NCBI GenBank assembly: GCA_963773465.1
Contig: CAVZBF010000001.1
Coordinates: 496,001-560,000, forward strand
Reading direction: 5' to 3'
Length of the DNA stretch: 64,000 bases
DNA from: VBAS01 sp963773465
GTDB lineage: Bacteria; Bacteroidota; Bacteroidia; Chitinophagales; Chitinophagaceae
The translations under genes were made by a program, and so were the position numbers. Under the pieces are notes generated by a model, which had not been told where the DNA came from, ran no database searches, and saw only the letters and a list, made by a program, of their open reading frames with translations. Position 1 is the first letter of the stretch, and each line of letters begins with the position of its first letter. Positions 18,252 to 26,660 of this stretch are shown here, piece after piece.

Positions 18252-21200
18252 TTAAGTAGGTTGACTTGCTATTTTGAGATTGGTATTACCATAACATGTA
18301 AAAACAAATGCTAGCGGAATTCCCGCAGCAAAAAGCTCCCAATTAAACTCACGGATCGCCTCGCCAAGTTCGTTATGTCCTTCATACAAACTGCGTAATA
18401 CTTTTTCAACGAATAGAACCCCAAGTGGGCTGGTGATATCGCATTCTGTAGCCACCACAGCAGACGCTCCGGCAAGATAAAACTCTTCGACAATTGAATT
18501 TAATGATCGCACATTAAGATCTCCGGAGGAGCAATTTATCAGAAATACCAAAGAAAGCGGATCGTTTTTCCATTTGTTGAATTGCTTCCGATATCTAAAG
18601 ATCAGTTCACTGTAGATCCATTTGTTTTCAGGAATAGGTGTTGCACCCTGCCATGCTTTACGGGGAAATGTGATAATCCTCGGTCCGACGGGTTCTCCTG
18701 TTTTAGTTTCCCTTTCAAGGTGACCCAAAACAACCAGGCTGGATGGCCTCAATTTATCATTCCACAAATCATCCATCAGGTTAGAATCTGGGTTGATAAC
18801 AACTGCTGCAGGTTGAAAACTCTGCATTTTCGTTGTTAGCGGTGTTGTAAAAATATCTTCAACATTGCAACTATAATAAATGCCTCTTTCGGGATTAACC
18901 ACGATGTCATCTGCGTCTTTTGGAACTGAAGATTTAAACAATTGCTGTATCGAAGTACGTGTACCCCAAAATCCATCGATGCACCATGTATAAGTATCCG
19001 GGTTATGCCGGCAACCAAATCCAGGTTTTTTCTTGTAAGCATCATGTTCGCCATCATTAAATTTTTTTCCATAACATATCGGGTAACTTTCATCAGCTAC
19101 AGGTGGAGGTGCATCAAAATCATATAACATTGGCCACGGAAAAGAATAATTGGAATTATGCCGGCCAATCTGAATTTTCGGTACGGGTAAAGATGAAGCA
19201 CTTATCTTCTTCAGTTGTTCTTCCAACTCGCCCCCTTCATTAAACATTTTACGATAGTATTCATAACCAAATCGCCCGAGCTTTCCCACTACCGACTTAA
19301 AGTCACCGTTAAAAGAAATTTTTCCTTCGCTAATCCTGAACCGGCTTTCATTGTCTTCGTCAAAATAAGCACCACTTAGCAATTCTCTGAATTCTTTCTG
19401 GGCATCGTCGTATACAAAGGCGCTTAGCTGAGGCACTTCAAGTACAAACGAGTCTTTTTTTATAAACAAAGCATTCGTATTGTCAAGATTTTTGTTCATG
19501 CCGATAAAAATATCCGGCGATTTCATCTTATCGAGGTTGGAAAACTTTGCTGAAGTAGACAAGTCGAGAGTGACAGATATCGCATCTTCGATTGGTATTG
19601 TATTGACGGAGCTGATTTTTGCATCAAGCAGGAATGCCTGTAAAAGATTATTTTTATGAAAAATTCCGACACGTAGTTGAGCCCGATCGGTTTTTTGGGG
19701 TGTGCGTATTGAGAAACTAATTTTATTTGTACCGCCGAGTAATGGCAAATACACTGTCCGTAATCGTTCTGAAAGTAATGTAAAGTCCTTCGCAAACACC
19801 ACTACTTCAATTTCATGACCTTTGGCATCATTCGGATCTGGCAAGAGGGGATCTATCGCCGGTATATCTCCCTTGATAAGGCTGTTTGGTGAACGTTGTC
19901 CAATTGAAACATTGAGGCGGTAATCCGTGTTGGGTAAAAGCGGTAATCGGGGATCAATAGGCCGAAAAAGTAAAAACTCTCCGAATGCTTCTAATGTAAT
20001 ATCTACCTTACGTTCTTGCTTTTCTTTTAACCACGAAAACGCATCCTTGTCATTCACCAATGAGTCGAGCGAGGAAATTGACCTGGTGCTTCGGGTTTTA
20101 TGATTATCAAAATCTGCTTCCCTATCAGCAAGTGGTGCAAGTCCTGTCGATTCTCCATTGAAGTTGCCTGTAAAAGTTGACATATCCTCTAAAAAACTTG
20201 GGCTGTCGGTGCCCATCTTCGAAATGGCGTCCTTGATATCGAATTTTACTTTCTCAGGTGCTAAATCAAACTTCCTTAGAAAATTTTCTGTATTCCCCGG
20301 ACTGGCGAGTTTTGTATAATTCTCAAATTTTTTCTGAAACGATTCCAGAGCTTTATGCATTCTGAGATTATGGTTAGATAAAGGTGATGCGTATAGCATA
20401 GTCCGGAAGAAAAATTCTTTCCCCAGTTTTTCCCGTGAGTAATGAAGCGCCTCATGGAATGGAAAATCGTGAATTATGCAATAAACAAATTCCTTTAGAA
20501 AAGTCATGCTGCCTGTGAGAGAATCGAAACTGAGATGCAAACATGGACATTTCAACTTTGCCAGTGATTTATGGATATCTCTAAAATTTAAATGAGGATA
20601 GGGATCAATTATAACCAGTAACAATGGCCTCACCTTATAATTCCATAGCGGAGAATCAAGCAAAGTTTCCGCAGTTGAGTCTTGCAAAACTAAAATGTCG
20701 CTGTCTTCAGGAATTCGATGGCCGGGATAACTATTAATTTTGAATCCATAAGCCTTCATGTTCTCATTGTTGTACCAATACTGATCCTGCACCAGTTGAT
20801 CCAACACTTCGGGGTTGCTTCCGGAATAATGGATTGTGAAAGGTAATTGGAAAGTTTTGGGAGATATCTCCGGCAAATGAAACACTAATTGAGTATTATT
20901 TACTTTCCTAAGAATTGGGAAAAGCTCCTTAAGCAATCGTTCCATCGAATATTCGAAATACCCGATTTCGAATATATACAAATCAAAAAAATCGGGTGCA
21001 TCGATGAAAATTGGCAGAGGTATTATTTTTTCGCCATCCCGGGTAAAATGGGTGAGTGGTGGTTCGTTCAATACAGCCAGTATAAAACCTGGAACTTGTT
21101 TGGACATACGAAATTCTGCATTTCTAAAAACCTGGCTTGAGGCAAACGTCGAAGAATCTGTGTCCTTTTCGTCGATCGCTTTATTTCCCAAGCCATCCTC

Positions 21201-21275
21201 GTACCCAATTATTACCGCATTCCCGCGACGGAACAAAGTCATCTTTATCCATTTTCGAGTATCAGGATAATTCAT
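18252..21275 (-). CDS. Large CHAT-domain protein (putative cysteine protease)
   Basis: A 1,007-residue soluble protein whose last 320 residues resemble a CHAT protease. A FPWPMLYDF segment near 700 matches the PW..LYD hallmark. It is followed by a Cys/Trp-rich stretch (CRHNPDTYTWCIDGFWGTR), a strand VVLGHLE with candidate His at about 852, and SLVFLINCSSGD with candidate nucleophile Cys at about 915. The usual AGA.AVV.TE segment (YLAGASAVVATECDITSP) and GEAIREFNWE end the domain. The His motif lacks the normal HG, so activity may be altered or absent. Residues 430-570 look like a beta-sandwich module (LLPNTDYRLNVSIGQ...). The N-terminal 300 residues have Rossmann-like strands (PLLLVIIDPYPH) and may be a degenerate second CHAT-type fold. 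No TPRs. First gene of a two-gene operon with the receptor-like protein. Confidence 0.7.
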   Translation of the reverse strand: MNYPDTRKWIKMTLFRRGNAVIIGYEDGLGNKAIDEKDTDSSTFASSQVFRNAEFRMSKQVPGFILAVLNEPPLTHFTRDGEKIIPLPIFIDAPDFFDLYIFEIGYFEYSMERLLKELFPILRKVNNTQLVFHLPEISPKTFQLPFTIHYSGSNPEVLDQLVQDQYWYNNENMKAYGFKINSYPGHRIPEDSDILVLQDSTAETLLDSPLWNYKVRPLLLVIIDPYPHLNFRDIHKSLAKLKCPCLHLSFDSLTGSMTFLKEFVYCIIHDFPFHEALHYSREKLGKEFFFRTMLYASPLSNHNLRMHKALESFQKKFENYTKLASPGNTENFLRKFDLAPEKVKFDIKDAISKMGTDSPSFLEDMSTFTGNFNGESTGLAPLADREADFDNHKTRSTRSISSLDSLVNDKDAFSWLKEKQERKVDITLEAFGEFLLFRPIDPRLPLLPNTDYRLNVSIGQRSPNSLIKGDIPAIDPLLPDPNDAKGHEIEVVVFAKDFTLLSERLRTVYLPLLGGTNKISFSIRTPQKTDRAQLRVGIFHKNNLLQAFLLDAKISSVNTIPIEDAISVTLDLSTSAKFSNLDKMKSPDIFIGMNKNLDNTNALFIKKDSFVLEVPQLSAFVYDDAQKEFRELLSGAYFDEDNESRFRISEGKISFNGDFKSVVGKLGRFGYEYYRKMFNEGGELEEQLKKISASSLPVPKIQIGRHNSNYSFPWPMLYDFDAPPPVADESYPICYGKKFNDGEHDAYKKKPGFGCRHNPDTYTWCIDGFWGTRTSIQQLFKSSVPKDADDIVVNPERGIYYSCNVEDIFTTPLTTKMQSFQPAAVVINPDSNLMDDLWNDKLRPSSLVVLGHLERETKTGEPVGPRIITFPRKAWQGATPIPENKWIYSELIFRYRKQFNKWKNDPLSLVFLINCSSGDLNVRSLNSIVEEFYLAGASAVVATECDITSPLGVLFVEKVLRSLYEGHNELGEAIREFNWELFAAGIPLAFVFTCYGNTNLKIASQPT

Positions 21276-21890
21276 TTGCTTACGTGTTTTAATATTAGTA
21301 CAAGCAGCGTTTCAGGGAGGGATCAGATAAGGAAGCTCTTTTGAAACTTAAAAAGAAAATTTACTCCCTGTGGCAAACTAATAATAATGGATTTTCAAAT
21401 TAATTAATTCAATAGAATATGACAAAAAATTCCCCGAACTTGTTTTGGTGCTAATACATTCTTTTATTCACAATTTCACTTTGAAACATTTCCAGGTTAT
21501 TATTTGTCTTTTTCAATAATGGTAAGTTTGTTCAAATTGTATTTTTTTGTCTCCAAAGCTTGTATCAACCTAAGTTGGCGTCTGACATGCGAGTGACGTA
21601 TTATTGTTTTCGGGCTCCGGACCAACTATACACGTTTTTGCTTTACATAAATCTGCAAGGAACAATAATGCTGTTGTTAAAAAAAGTGTGACTTTTTGAT
21701 GCTGTTGGCGGCGTCGCATGTAATTTAAAAATTACCTAAACCAAATCTATTTTTTGCATTAAAATAAAACAACCGTATTAATACGGTTTTTGGAAAGCGC
21801 AGACAAATAATGCTTAAATTTTATAGGCAATGATATTGTTTCTATAAATGATAACGTTTTATTCAATCCTGCTCATATTACATTACAAGC
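21276..21890. other. 615-bp intergenic region
   Basis: Separates the divergent CHAT operon and the AraC fragment, so it should hold both promoters. The only distinct structure I see is a perfect 18-nt palindrome, AACCGTATTAATACGGTT, at 21771-21788 followed by TTT, which could be a weak terminator or an operator. No supported open reading frame and no clear Bacteroidota TAnnTTTG promoter. Confidence 0.4.
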
Positions 21891-22211
21891 ATGCTGCAAA
21901 ATCTTTTGAATAAATTAATTTCCATGGCCTGTAACGTGCAGTCCAATCTTTTCCAAATTCATTATGAGATTTTGACCAATGATTTTTTTTGCGGGTTCAA
22001 CATCTTTTCCAGGAAATTACTTGTATACGAGGGTTTAAGCATAAAGGAAATTTCTTACCAGTTGAACTATAGCAGCGTATCGCATCTTTGCCTGCAATTC
22101 AAAAAAATTACCGGCCAAACACCTTCTGAGTTTAAAAAACAATTTCAATCAAATGGCGGTGATGAAAGACGGAATGATATAACTTATTATCGGAATAATA
22201 TAACAGAATAA
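21891..22211 (+). CDS. Short AraC-type DNA-binding protein
   Basis: A 106-residue protein whose residues 45-90 form the second helix-turn-helix of an AraC family domain (GLSIKEISYQLNYSSVSHLCLQFKKITGQTPSEFKKQ). The segment before it is shorter than a full first helix-turn-helix and lacks its usual motif. In-frame stops occur just upstream of the ATG, so a longer form is not available. It may be one of the short AraC-like proteins common in Bacteroidota, or the surviving 3' end of a larger regulator. A CheY-like regulator begins 72 bp downstream. Confidence 0.6.
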   Translation: MLQNLLNKLISMACNVQSNLFQIHYEILTNDFFCGFNIFSRKLLVYEGLSIKEISYQLNYSSVSHLCLQFKKITGQTPSEFKKQFQSNGGDERRNDITYYRNNITE

Positions 22212-22283
22212 ACCGTAAAATACTAATCTTTGACAGCTATACTTAACTATTAAATACGTTTTAAACATTTTAATACCTAAAGT

Positions 22284-22709
22284 ATGAAAAACGGCATGAG
22301 TTTTTTTATTGTTGACGACGATGCGGATGATAGAAATCTTTTTATTGAAGCCGTAAAAGAGATCGACGCTACTATTGAATGCACCTCAGCAAATAACGGA
22401 GAACAGGCGCTGACACTATTGACGGATCATAAAAACTCTTTACCTGATTTTATTTTTTTAGATCTGCGGATGCCACGTATCGATGGAAAGAAATGTTTAT
22501 TTGAAATAAAAAAAAATGAAAGATTAAAACATATCCCGGTCGTTATATTTACTACATCAAGGGATGTAGAAGAATCAAAAGACCTGAAAGAAATGGGTGC
22601 CTTTCATTTTATCAGCAAGCCAAACAACCCCGAAGAAATATATTACCTCATCTCTTTTGTCCTGGATGAACATTGGAGTCTTTCAAACAGGAATAACAGC
22701 CAAAAATAA
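22284..22709 (+). CDS. Single-domain response regulator (CheY-like)
   Basis: A 141-residue stand-alone receiver domain. The acidic pocket is FFIVDDDADD (Asp 11-13), the phosphoacceptor is Asp60 in FIFLDLRMP, the switch Thr is in VVIFTTS (90-91), and the conserved Lys is Lys112 in FISKPNNPEE. No output domain is attached, so it probably works by protein contact, for example in a phosphorelay. No kinase gene lies beside it. A hairpin (CCATCTTA/TAAGATGG, 22784-22800) lies 75 bp downstream without a clear U-run. Confidence 0.88.
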   Translation: MKNGMSFFIVDDDADDRNLFIEAVKEIDATIECTSANNGEQALTLLTDHKNSLPDFIFLDLRMPRIDGKKCLFEIKKNERLKHIPVVIFTTSRDVEESKDLKEMGAFHFISKPNNPEEIYYLISFVLDEHWSLSNRNNSQK

Positions 22710-23000
22710 TGTTTAAGGGCTGGTATCTTATAGACTTTATTCGGTTATCGACTTCATCTTTAGTAAAGTTTATACTTATGCCGCCATCTTATTAAGATGG
22801 GAATTATACAATCAATTATAACTATGATATAATAAGTCATAAATAAATAAAAGACCTTCAATGATATCATTCACTTATTTTATGCATACCCCTTTTATGA
22901 GTTATCATTATTAACACACCATCCTGCTTCCACCACAGGGTATAAAGAATGAAAATAAGCTGGCAAAGAATTAGCAGAATATTTCCCTTGAAAATTCAAA

Positions 23001-23032
23001 AAATAAAGCTGTCGTAAATGACAGCTTTATTT
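23001..23032 (-). terminator. Strong orphan terminator hairpin
   Basis: Perfect 13-bp stem (AAATAAAGCTGTC / GACAGCTTTATTT) with a 6-nt loop. The tail is more U-rich when read on the minus strand. The nearest gene upstream on that strand is tRNA-Met, which has its own terminator, and the plus-strand response regulator stops 290 bp away. It may end an unannotated small RNA or a long 3' untranslated region. Confidence 0.65.
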
Positions 23033-23106
23033 ATTATAGGAATTTCCGCTCACTGAAATACTTTATGCGGGTGACATGATATCAGTCAGCATTCTGAGGC
23101 TAAATA

Positions 23107-23135
23107 TACAAGGCTTCTTCTCAGAAGCTTTTGTA
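23107..23135 (-). other. Hairpin resembling a tRNA terminator, with tRNA 3'-end relic
   Basis: Inverted repeat (TACAAGGCTTCT / AGAAGCTTTTGTA, imperfect) followed on the plus strand by TGTACCGG. Read on the minus strand this is CCGGTACA then a hairpin, as at the real tRNA-Met terminator 60 bp away and at 15755-15790. Confidence 0.4.
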
Positions 23136-23194
23136 TGTACCGGCGATGGGATGATTATAACTACTTGTGAACGATTTTTTATCGATGCAAAAAT

Positions 23195-23218
23195 AAAGAC
23201 CTCTTTTCAGAGGCCTTT
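23195..23218 (-). terminator. Intrinsic terminator of tRNA-Met
   Basis: On the minus strand: AAAGGCCTCT, loop GAAA, AGAGGTCTTT (one G-U pair), followed by ATTTTTG. It begins three bases after the tRNA 3' end. Confidence 0.9.
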
Positions 23219-23221
23219 GTG

Positions 23222-23295
23222 TACCGGGAAGCAGACTTGAACTGCCGACCTCAGGGTTATGAATCCTGTGCTCTAACCAGCTGAGCTATCCCGGC
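23222..23295 (-). tRNA. tRNA-Met (CAT anticodon)
   Basis: Minus-strand cloverleaf: acceptor GCCGGGA/TCCCGGT with a terminal G-U pair and discriminator A, D-arm with AGCTGGTTAGAGCA, anticodon loop TTCATAA (anticodon CAT), and T-arm GGCAGTTCAAGTCTGC. The A-C mismatch at the base of the anticodon loop is tolerated in this family. By sequence alone an Ile2 (lysidine) tRNA cannot be fully excluded. Confidence 0.92.
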
Positions 23296-23493
23296 GTTTA
23301 AACTTATTCTACCATTAGAGGGCAGCAAAAATATAGAAATATGGCCGAAGGTTGAAATCAAATTTAATCCAACTCATAGCTTTTTAAATAGCCTCTTTCC
23401 TGTACAATTAACTAAAGATTCAGAACATGAATTCGTAACAATCTATTGCCGGTTATTATTTTTAGAACAACTACTAACAAGACTGAGCGTATT

Positions 23494-24144
23494 TTGACAA
23501 CGCAAACAGGAACATCAAAAACCATTTGGATATTGATCCCGATTTTTGGAAGCCTGGTTTTTATTGCTCTTTATATCATTGCAGCCTCTTTTTATCCCGG
23601 CGGATCGGAAACGGATAAAACTTCCGTTGGCTATAACCTCACAAAGAATTACTGGTGCAACTTGCTCCATGATACTGCAATTAACGGGCAACCGAATACT
23701 GCAAAGCCAATTGCTGTAACCGCGATGATTATACTTTGCCTGGCACTATCAACTTTTTGGATTTTTTTTCCAAAATATATCATGACCAGTAAAATCCTGA
23801 GGAATACGATTCAAATCTCAGGAACAGCCGCCATGTTGTTTTCCTTTTTCTTACTCACAAATGTCAATCATGATCTTGTGGTAAACTTTGCATCTTCCCT
23901 GGGATTTATCGCTACTGTCGGAACGCTGATCTGTCTTTATCAAGCAAAATGGTACTGGCTTTTTGTTTTTGGTCTTTTTAATATATTCCTCATAGGCCTG
24001 AACAATTACCTCTATTACACCGAGGGAATGATGATTTATTTACCCGTAGTTCAGAAAATAAGTTTTGCATCGTTTTTAATTTGGATCTGTTTAATAAATA
24101 GTAATCTCTATTATTCTCCTGGAAACTTAAAAAAGATACAATGA
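23494..24144 (+). CDS. DUF998-like six-helix membrane protein
   Basis: A polytopic membrane protein of about 216 residues. There is no ATG before the first helix; the TTG at 23494 (MTTQTGTSKTIW) is preferred over the TTG at 23446. Six hydrophobic helices can be counted, beginning with IWILIPIFGSLVFIALYIIA. The loop after helix 1 (YPGGSETDKTSVGYNLTKNYWCNLL) resembles the Bacteroidota members of the DUF998 family as I remember them. Function unknown. It stands alone between tRNA-Met and the MEDS protein. Confidence 0.6.
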   Translation: MTTQTGTSKTIWILIPIFGSLVFIALYIIAASFYPGGSETDKTSVGYNLTKNYWCNLLHDTAINGQPNTAKPIAVTAMIILCLALSTFWIFFPKYIMTSKILRNTIQISGTAAMLFSFFLLTNVNHDLVVNFASSLGFIATVGTLICLYQAKWYWLFVFGLFNIFLIGLNNYLYYTEGMMIYLPVVQKISFASFLIWICLINSNLYYSPGNLKKIQ

Positions 24145-24390
24145 TGATCTATATAGATTATCGTTGTTGATTTCTGATACCAACCGAAATATAGCGGCAA
24201 CGTATAAACAACAATCTTATCTTTAACGGATCATTGCACAAACATTGTAAGTTTTTATATCAAGGTTGATGAATAGTTGATTGTTTTGGAACAAGACTTG
24301 TAGGATTCTTAAACTGTCTCAAGCACTTTAAGAGTTTTAGCCTTTAAATAATCGATAAAACATAAGAAATTGGAAACAGATATCGTGACA

Positions 24391-25008
24391 ATGGAAATTA
24401 AAGAGTGGGAAAATTCCAACATTCAGGTCTTTTGGGGAGAAATTGCCCCATGCGATCATTTGATCCAGATCTATGAAAATGATAAAATTTTCCTCGACAC
24501 CTTGGAAGGTTTTGCCGGCGCCGGGTTTCTTGCAGGCGATAGCGTAATAATTATTGCCACAGCGCCTCACCTTGAAAGTTTGAATGCACGACTTCGCAAG
24601 CAAGGTTTTAATTTAGAAAGTTTAAAGACGAGATTCCAATACATACCGCTTGAAGCAAGCGAAACACTTTCAAAATTTATGGTTAATGATTGGCCTGATG
24701 AAAAACTTTTTAAAAACCTTGTTACCGATATATTAACGGATGCAACTAGAGGGAACCGCAAGGTTCGTGCTTTTGGAGAAATGGTTGCTGTGCTTTGGGA
24801 AAAAGGTTTGAATGGTGCAACTGTGCAGCTTGAGCATTTATGGTGTGATCTGCATAAAGGAGATTTTACTCTGTATTGTGCTTATCCAAAAAATGGTTTT
24901 ACACAAAGCGCTGTAGATTCTATACATACTATTTGTAAAACCCATACTAAAATAATTGATGGCTATCCAAGACCTGCAACGGAAATTTATTACCGGGCAG
25001 TTGTGTGA
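24391..25008 (+). CDS. MEDS-domain sensor protein
   Basis: A 205-residue cytosolic protein made of a single MEDS domain (the DcmR-type sensory domain seen in methanogens and methylotrophs and often beside histidine kinases). Motifs in order: DHLIQIYENDKIFLDTLEGF, GFLAGDSVIIIATAPHLESL, KVRAFGEMVAVLWEKG, TVQLEHLWCDLHK and LYCAYP. The ATG at 24391 is chosen; a TTG at 24370 would add seven residues. No kinase or DNA-binding domain is fused, so it must pass its signal to another protein. The nearby stand-alone response regulator at 22284 is a possible but unproven partner. Confidence 0.8.
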   Translation: MEIKEWENSNIQVFWGEIAPCDHLIQIYENDKIFLDTLEGFAGAGFLAGDSVIIIATAPHLESLNARLRKQGFNLESLKTRFQYIPLEASETLSKFMVNDWPDEKLFKNLVTDILTDATRGNRKVRAFGEMVAVLWEKGLNGATVQLEHLWCDLHKGDFTLYCAYPKNGFTQSAVDSIHTICKTHTKIIDGYPRPATEIYYRAVV

Positions 25009-25196
25009 TCAATTAAATTCCCTGCACGTAAATCAATGGTTACGATCAAAGAGTTTCTCGCAGCCCGATTGAATCGGCAGCATTTTTCACTTCATTCATC
25101 TTTTGGGATTGAATTTAATTACGCGAAATGGGATCCGCGTTTGCCTGGAAGATGTGTACTAATAATTAAAATATGTAACCAAGAGGATAACAAGCC

Positions 25197-25403
25197 TTAT
25201 TGTATTTCATAACGCCTTTTGTAACTATTCAATTCCTTAACTGGAGCCTTAATAAATAAATTACTCGCAACAAACAACAGCCTGCTTAGCACTTTTTGTT
25301 TTTGCCGGTTGTCTGAAGCAGCAGCATCAATCATCTTGTCTTCGATAAATGGGTTCTCGCTATATTGGAGAATCATTTCGTCAAGGTTAAGATTTGTGAT
25401 CAT
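25197..25403 (-). CDS. Small hypothetical protein
   Basis: A 68-residue open frame starting MITNLNLDEMILQYSENPF. The charge pattern and hydrophobic spacing suggest a helical soluble protein, and composition is protein-like rather than that of an antisense shadow, since no plus-strand gene overlaps it. No family recognised and no partner gene adjacent. It could be a chance frame. Confidence 0.4.
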   Translation of the reverse strand: MITNLNLDEMILQYSENPFIEDKMIDAAASDNRQKQKVLSRLLFVASNLFIKAPVKELNSYKRRYEIQ

Positions 25404-25486
25404 AGATAAATTTTAATGGTTGTTAGCATTAAGGGGAATAAAATATCGTGCCAACTCCAAGTAGCGTCTCAGTATGAAATAAAATT

Positions 25487-25580
25487 GAACCACGCAGGCA
25501 CAGTGACACTAAGTTACACGGGTATAATCCCGGTGTCTCTCTGTGAACCCGATAGCTATCGGGTCAGTGACTCCGTGGTT
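25487..25580. repeat. Dispersed inverted repeat with nested palindrome
   Basis: Outer arms AACCACG and CGTGGTT bracket GCACAGTGACACT- and AGTGACTC-type segments, resembling the interspersed repeats of Bacteroidota intergenic DNA. Nested at 25547-25564 is the perfect 18-nt palindrome ACCCGATAGCTATCGGGT, whose 16-nt core recurs at 62872-62887. A plus-strand open frame across this region is not credible as a gene. Confidence 0.65.
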
Positions 25581-25666
25581 AAAAAACAAATTGAGACACT
25601 ACGCAAGTCTAAAACTTCTTTCCCGGCAAACTTTTTAAAATTACCTTTCGGCAAATAAGACCCGCG

Positions 25667-26627
25667 ATGAGAGCTATTGTTTATTACAAATACGGAACAC
25701 CCGATAATCTTAGATTGGAAGAGATAGATAAACCCGTTCCCAAAGAAGATGAAGTGTTGATAAGAGTCCATGCTGTATCGATAAATGATTGGGACTCGGG
25801 ACTGCTCCAGGGTGATTTTATTAACCGGATGCTTAACGGACTTCGTAAACCAAAGAGAAAGATTCTCGGTTCAGATATCGCGGGGCGCATTGAAGCAGTT
25901 GGTAAAAATGTAACACAATTTAAAACCGGTGATGAAGTGTATGGTGACCTGAGCGGTCAATGGGGAGGTTTTGCCGAATATGTTTGTGCTAAGGAAAAAT
26001 TTTTGGCGTTGAAGCCGGCAAGTATGAGTTTCGAAGTAGCGTCGGCAATACCACAAGCGGCCATGCTGGCTGTGCAGGGTCTTATTGATAAGGGAAAGAT
26101 CAAACAAGGACAAAAGCTTTTGATCAATGGGGCAGGCGGTGGCGTTGGAACTTTTGGAGTACAGATCGCAAAATTATACGGCGTTGAGGTAACCGGTGTT
26201 GACAACACCGGTAAACAAGATATGATGCGCTCAATGGGTTTTGATCATGTAATTGATTATACTAAAGAAGATTTTACTAAGAACGGCAAGTGTTATGACC
26301 TGATACTTGATGTAAAAACAAATCGTTCGATGTTTGATTATGCCCGTGCATTGTGCCCGCACGGAGTGTATGTTACGGTTGGCGGATCTATCGGTGCGTC
26401 TTTTCCAGGGTTTATTGCTGGCGCCGCTGATCAGGATGATACATAAAAAACATATACGCATCGTTGCGTTGAAGACAAACAAGGATCTGAAATATATGAA
26501 CGAGCTTTTCGAAACCGGTAAAGTAAAAGCCGTCATCGATGGTCCTTATAGATTGGAACACGTTCCTGAAGCCTTCAGGCTTTTTGATAAAGGTGATCAT
26601 AAAGGAAAAATAGTGATCACTATATAG
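25667..26627 (+). pseudogene. NAD(P)H-quinone/zinc-type MDR oxidoreductase, frameshifted
   Basis: Medium-chain dehydrogenase/reductase. It starts MRAIVYYKYGTPDNLRLEEIDKP, with the catalytic-domain segment KILGSDIAGRIEAVG, then the NAD(P)-binding GAGGGVGTFGVQIAK and AAMLAVQGL region. The usual catalytic-zinc Cys/His pair of true alcohol dehydrogenases is not evident, so a zinc-independent quinone-reductase-like activity is likely. The first frame ends at 26446 after GGSIGASFP. The protein clearly continues from about 26396 in another frame (RLFQGLLLAPLIRM, EGDHKGK-like end KGKIVITI), so one extra G near 26396 breaks it. A paralogue follows 33 bp later. Confidence 0.8.
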
Positions 26628-26660
26628 AGATTCTCATTATTAATTATAATTGTAATAAAA

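Noticed and set aside
25416..25658. 80-codon plus-strand frame
   Set aside because: It runs through the dispersed inverted repeat and the nested palindrome, and composition follows the repeat.
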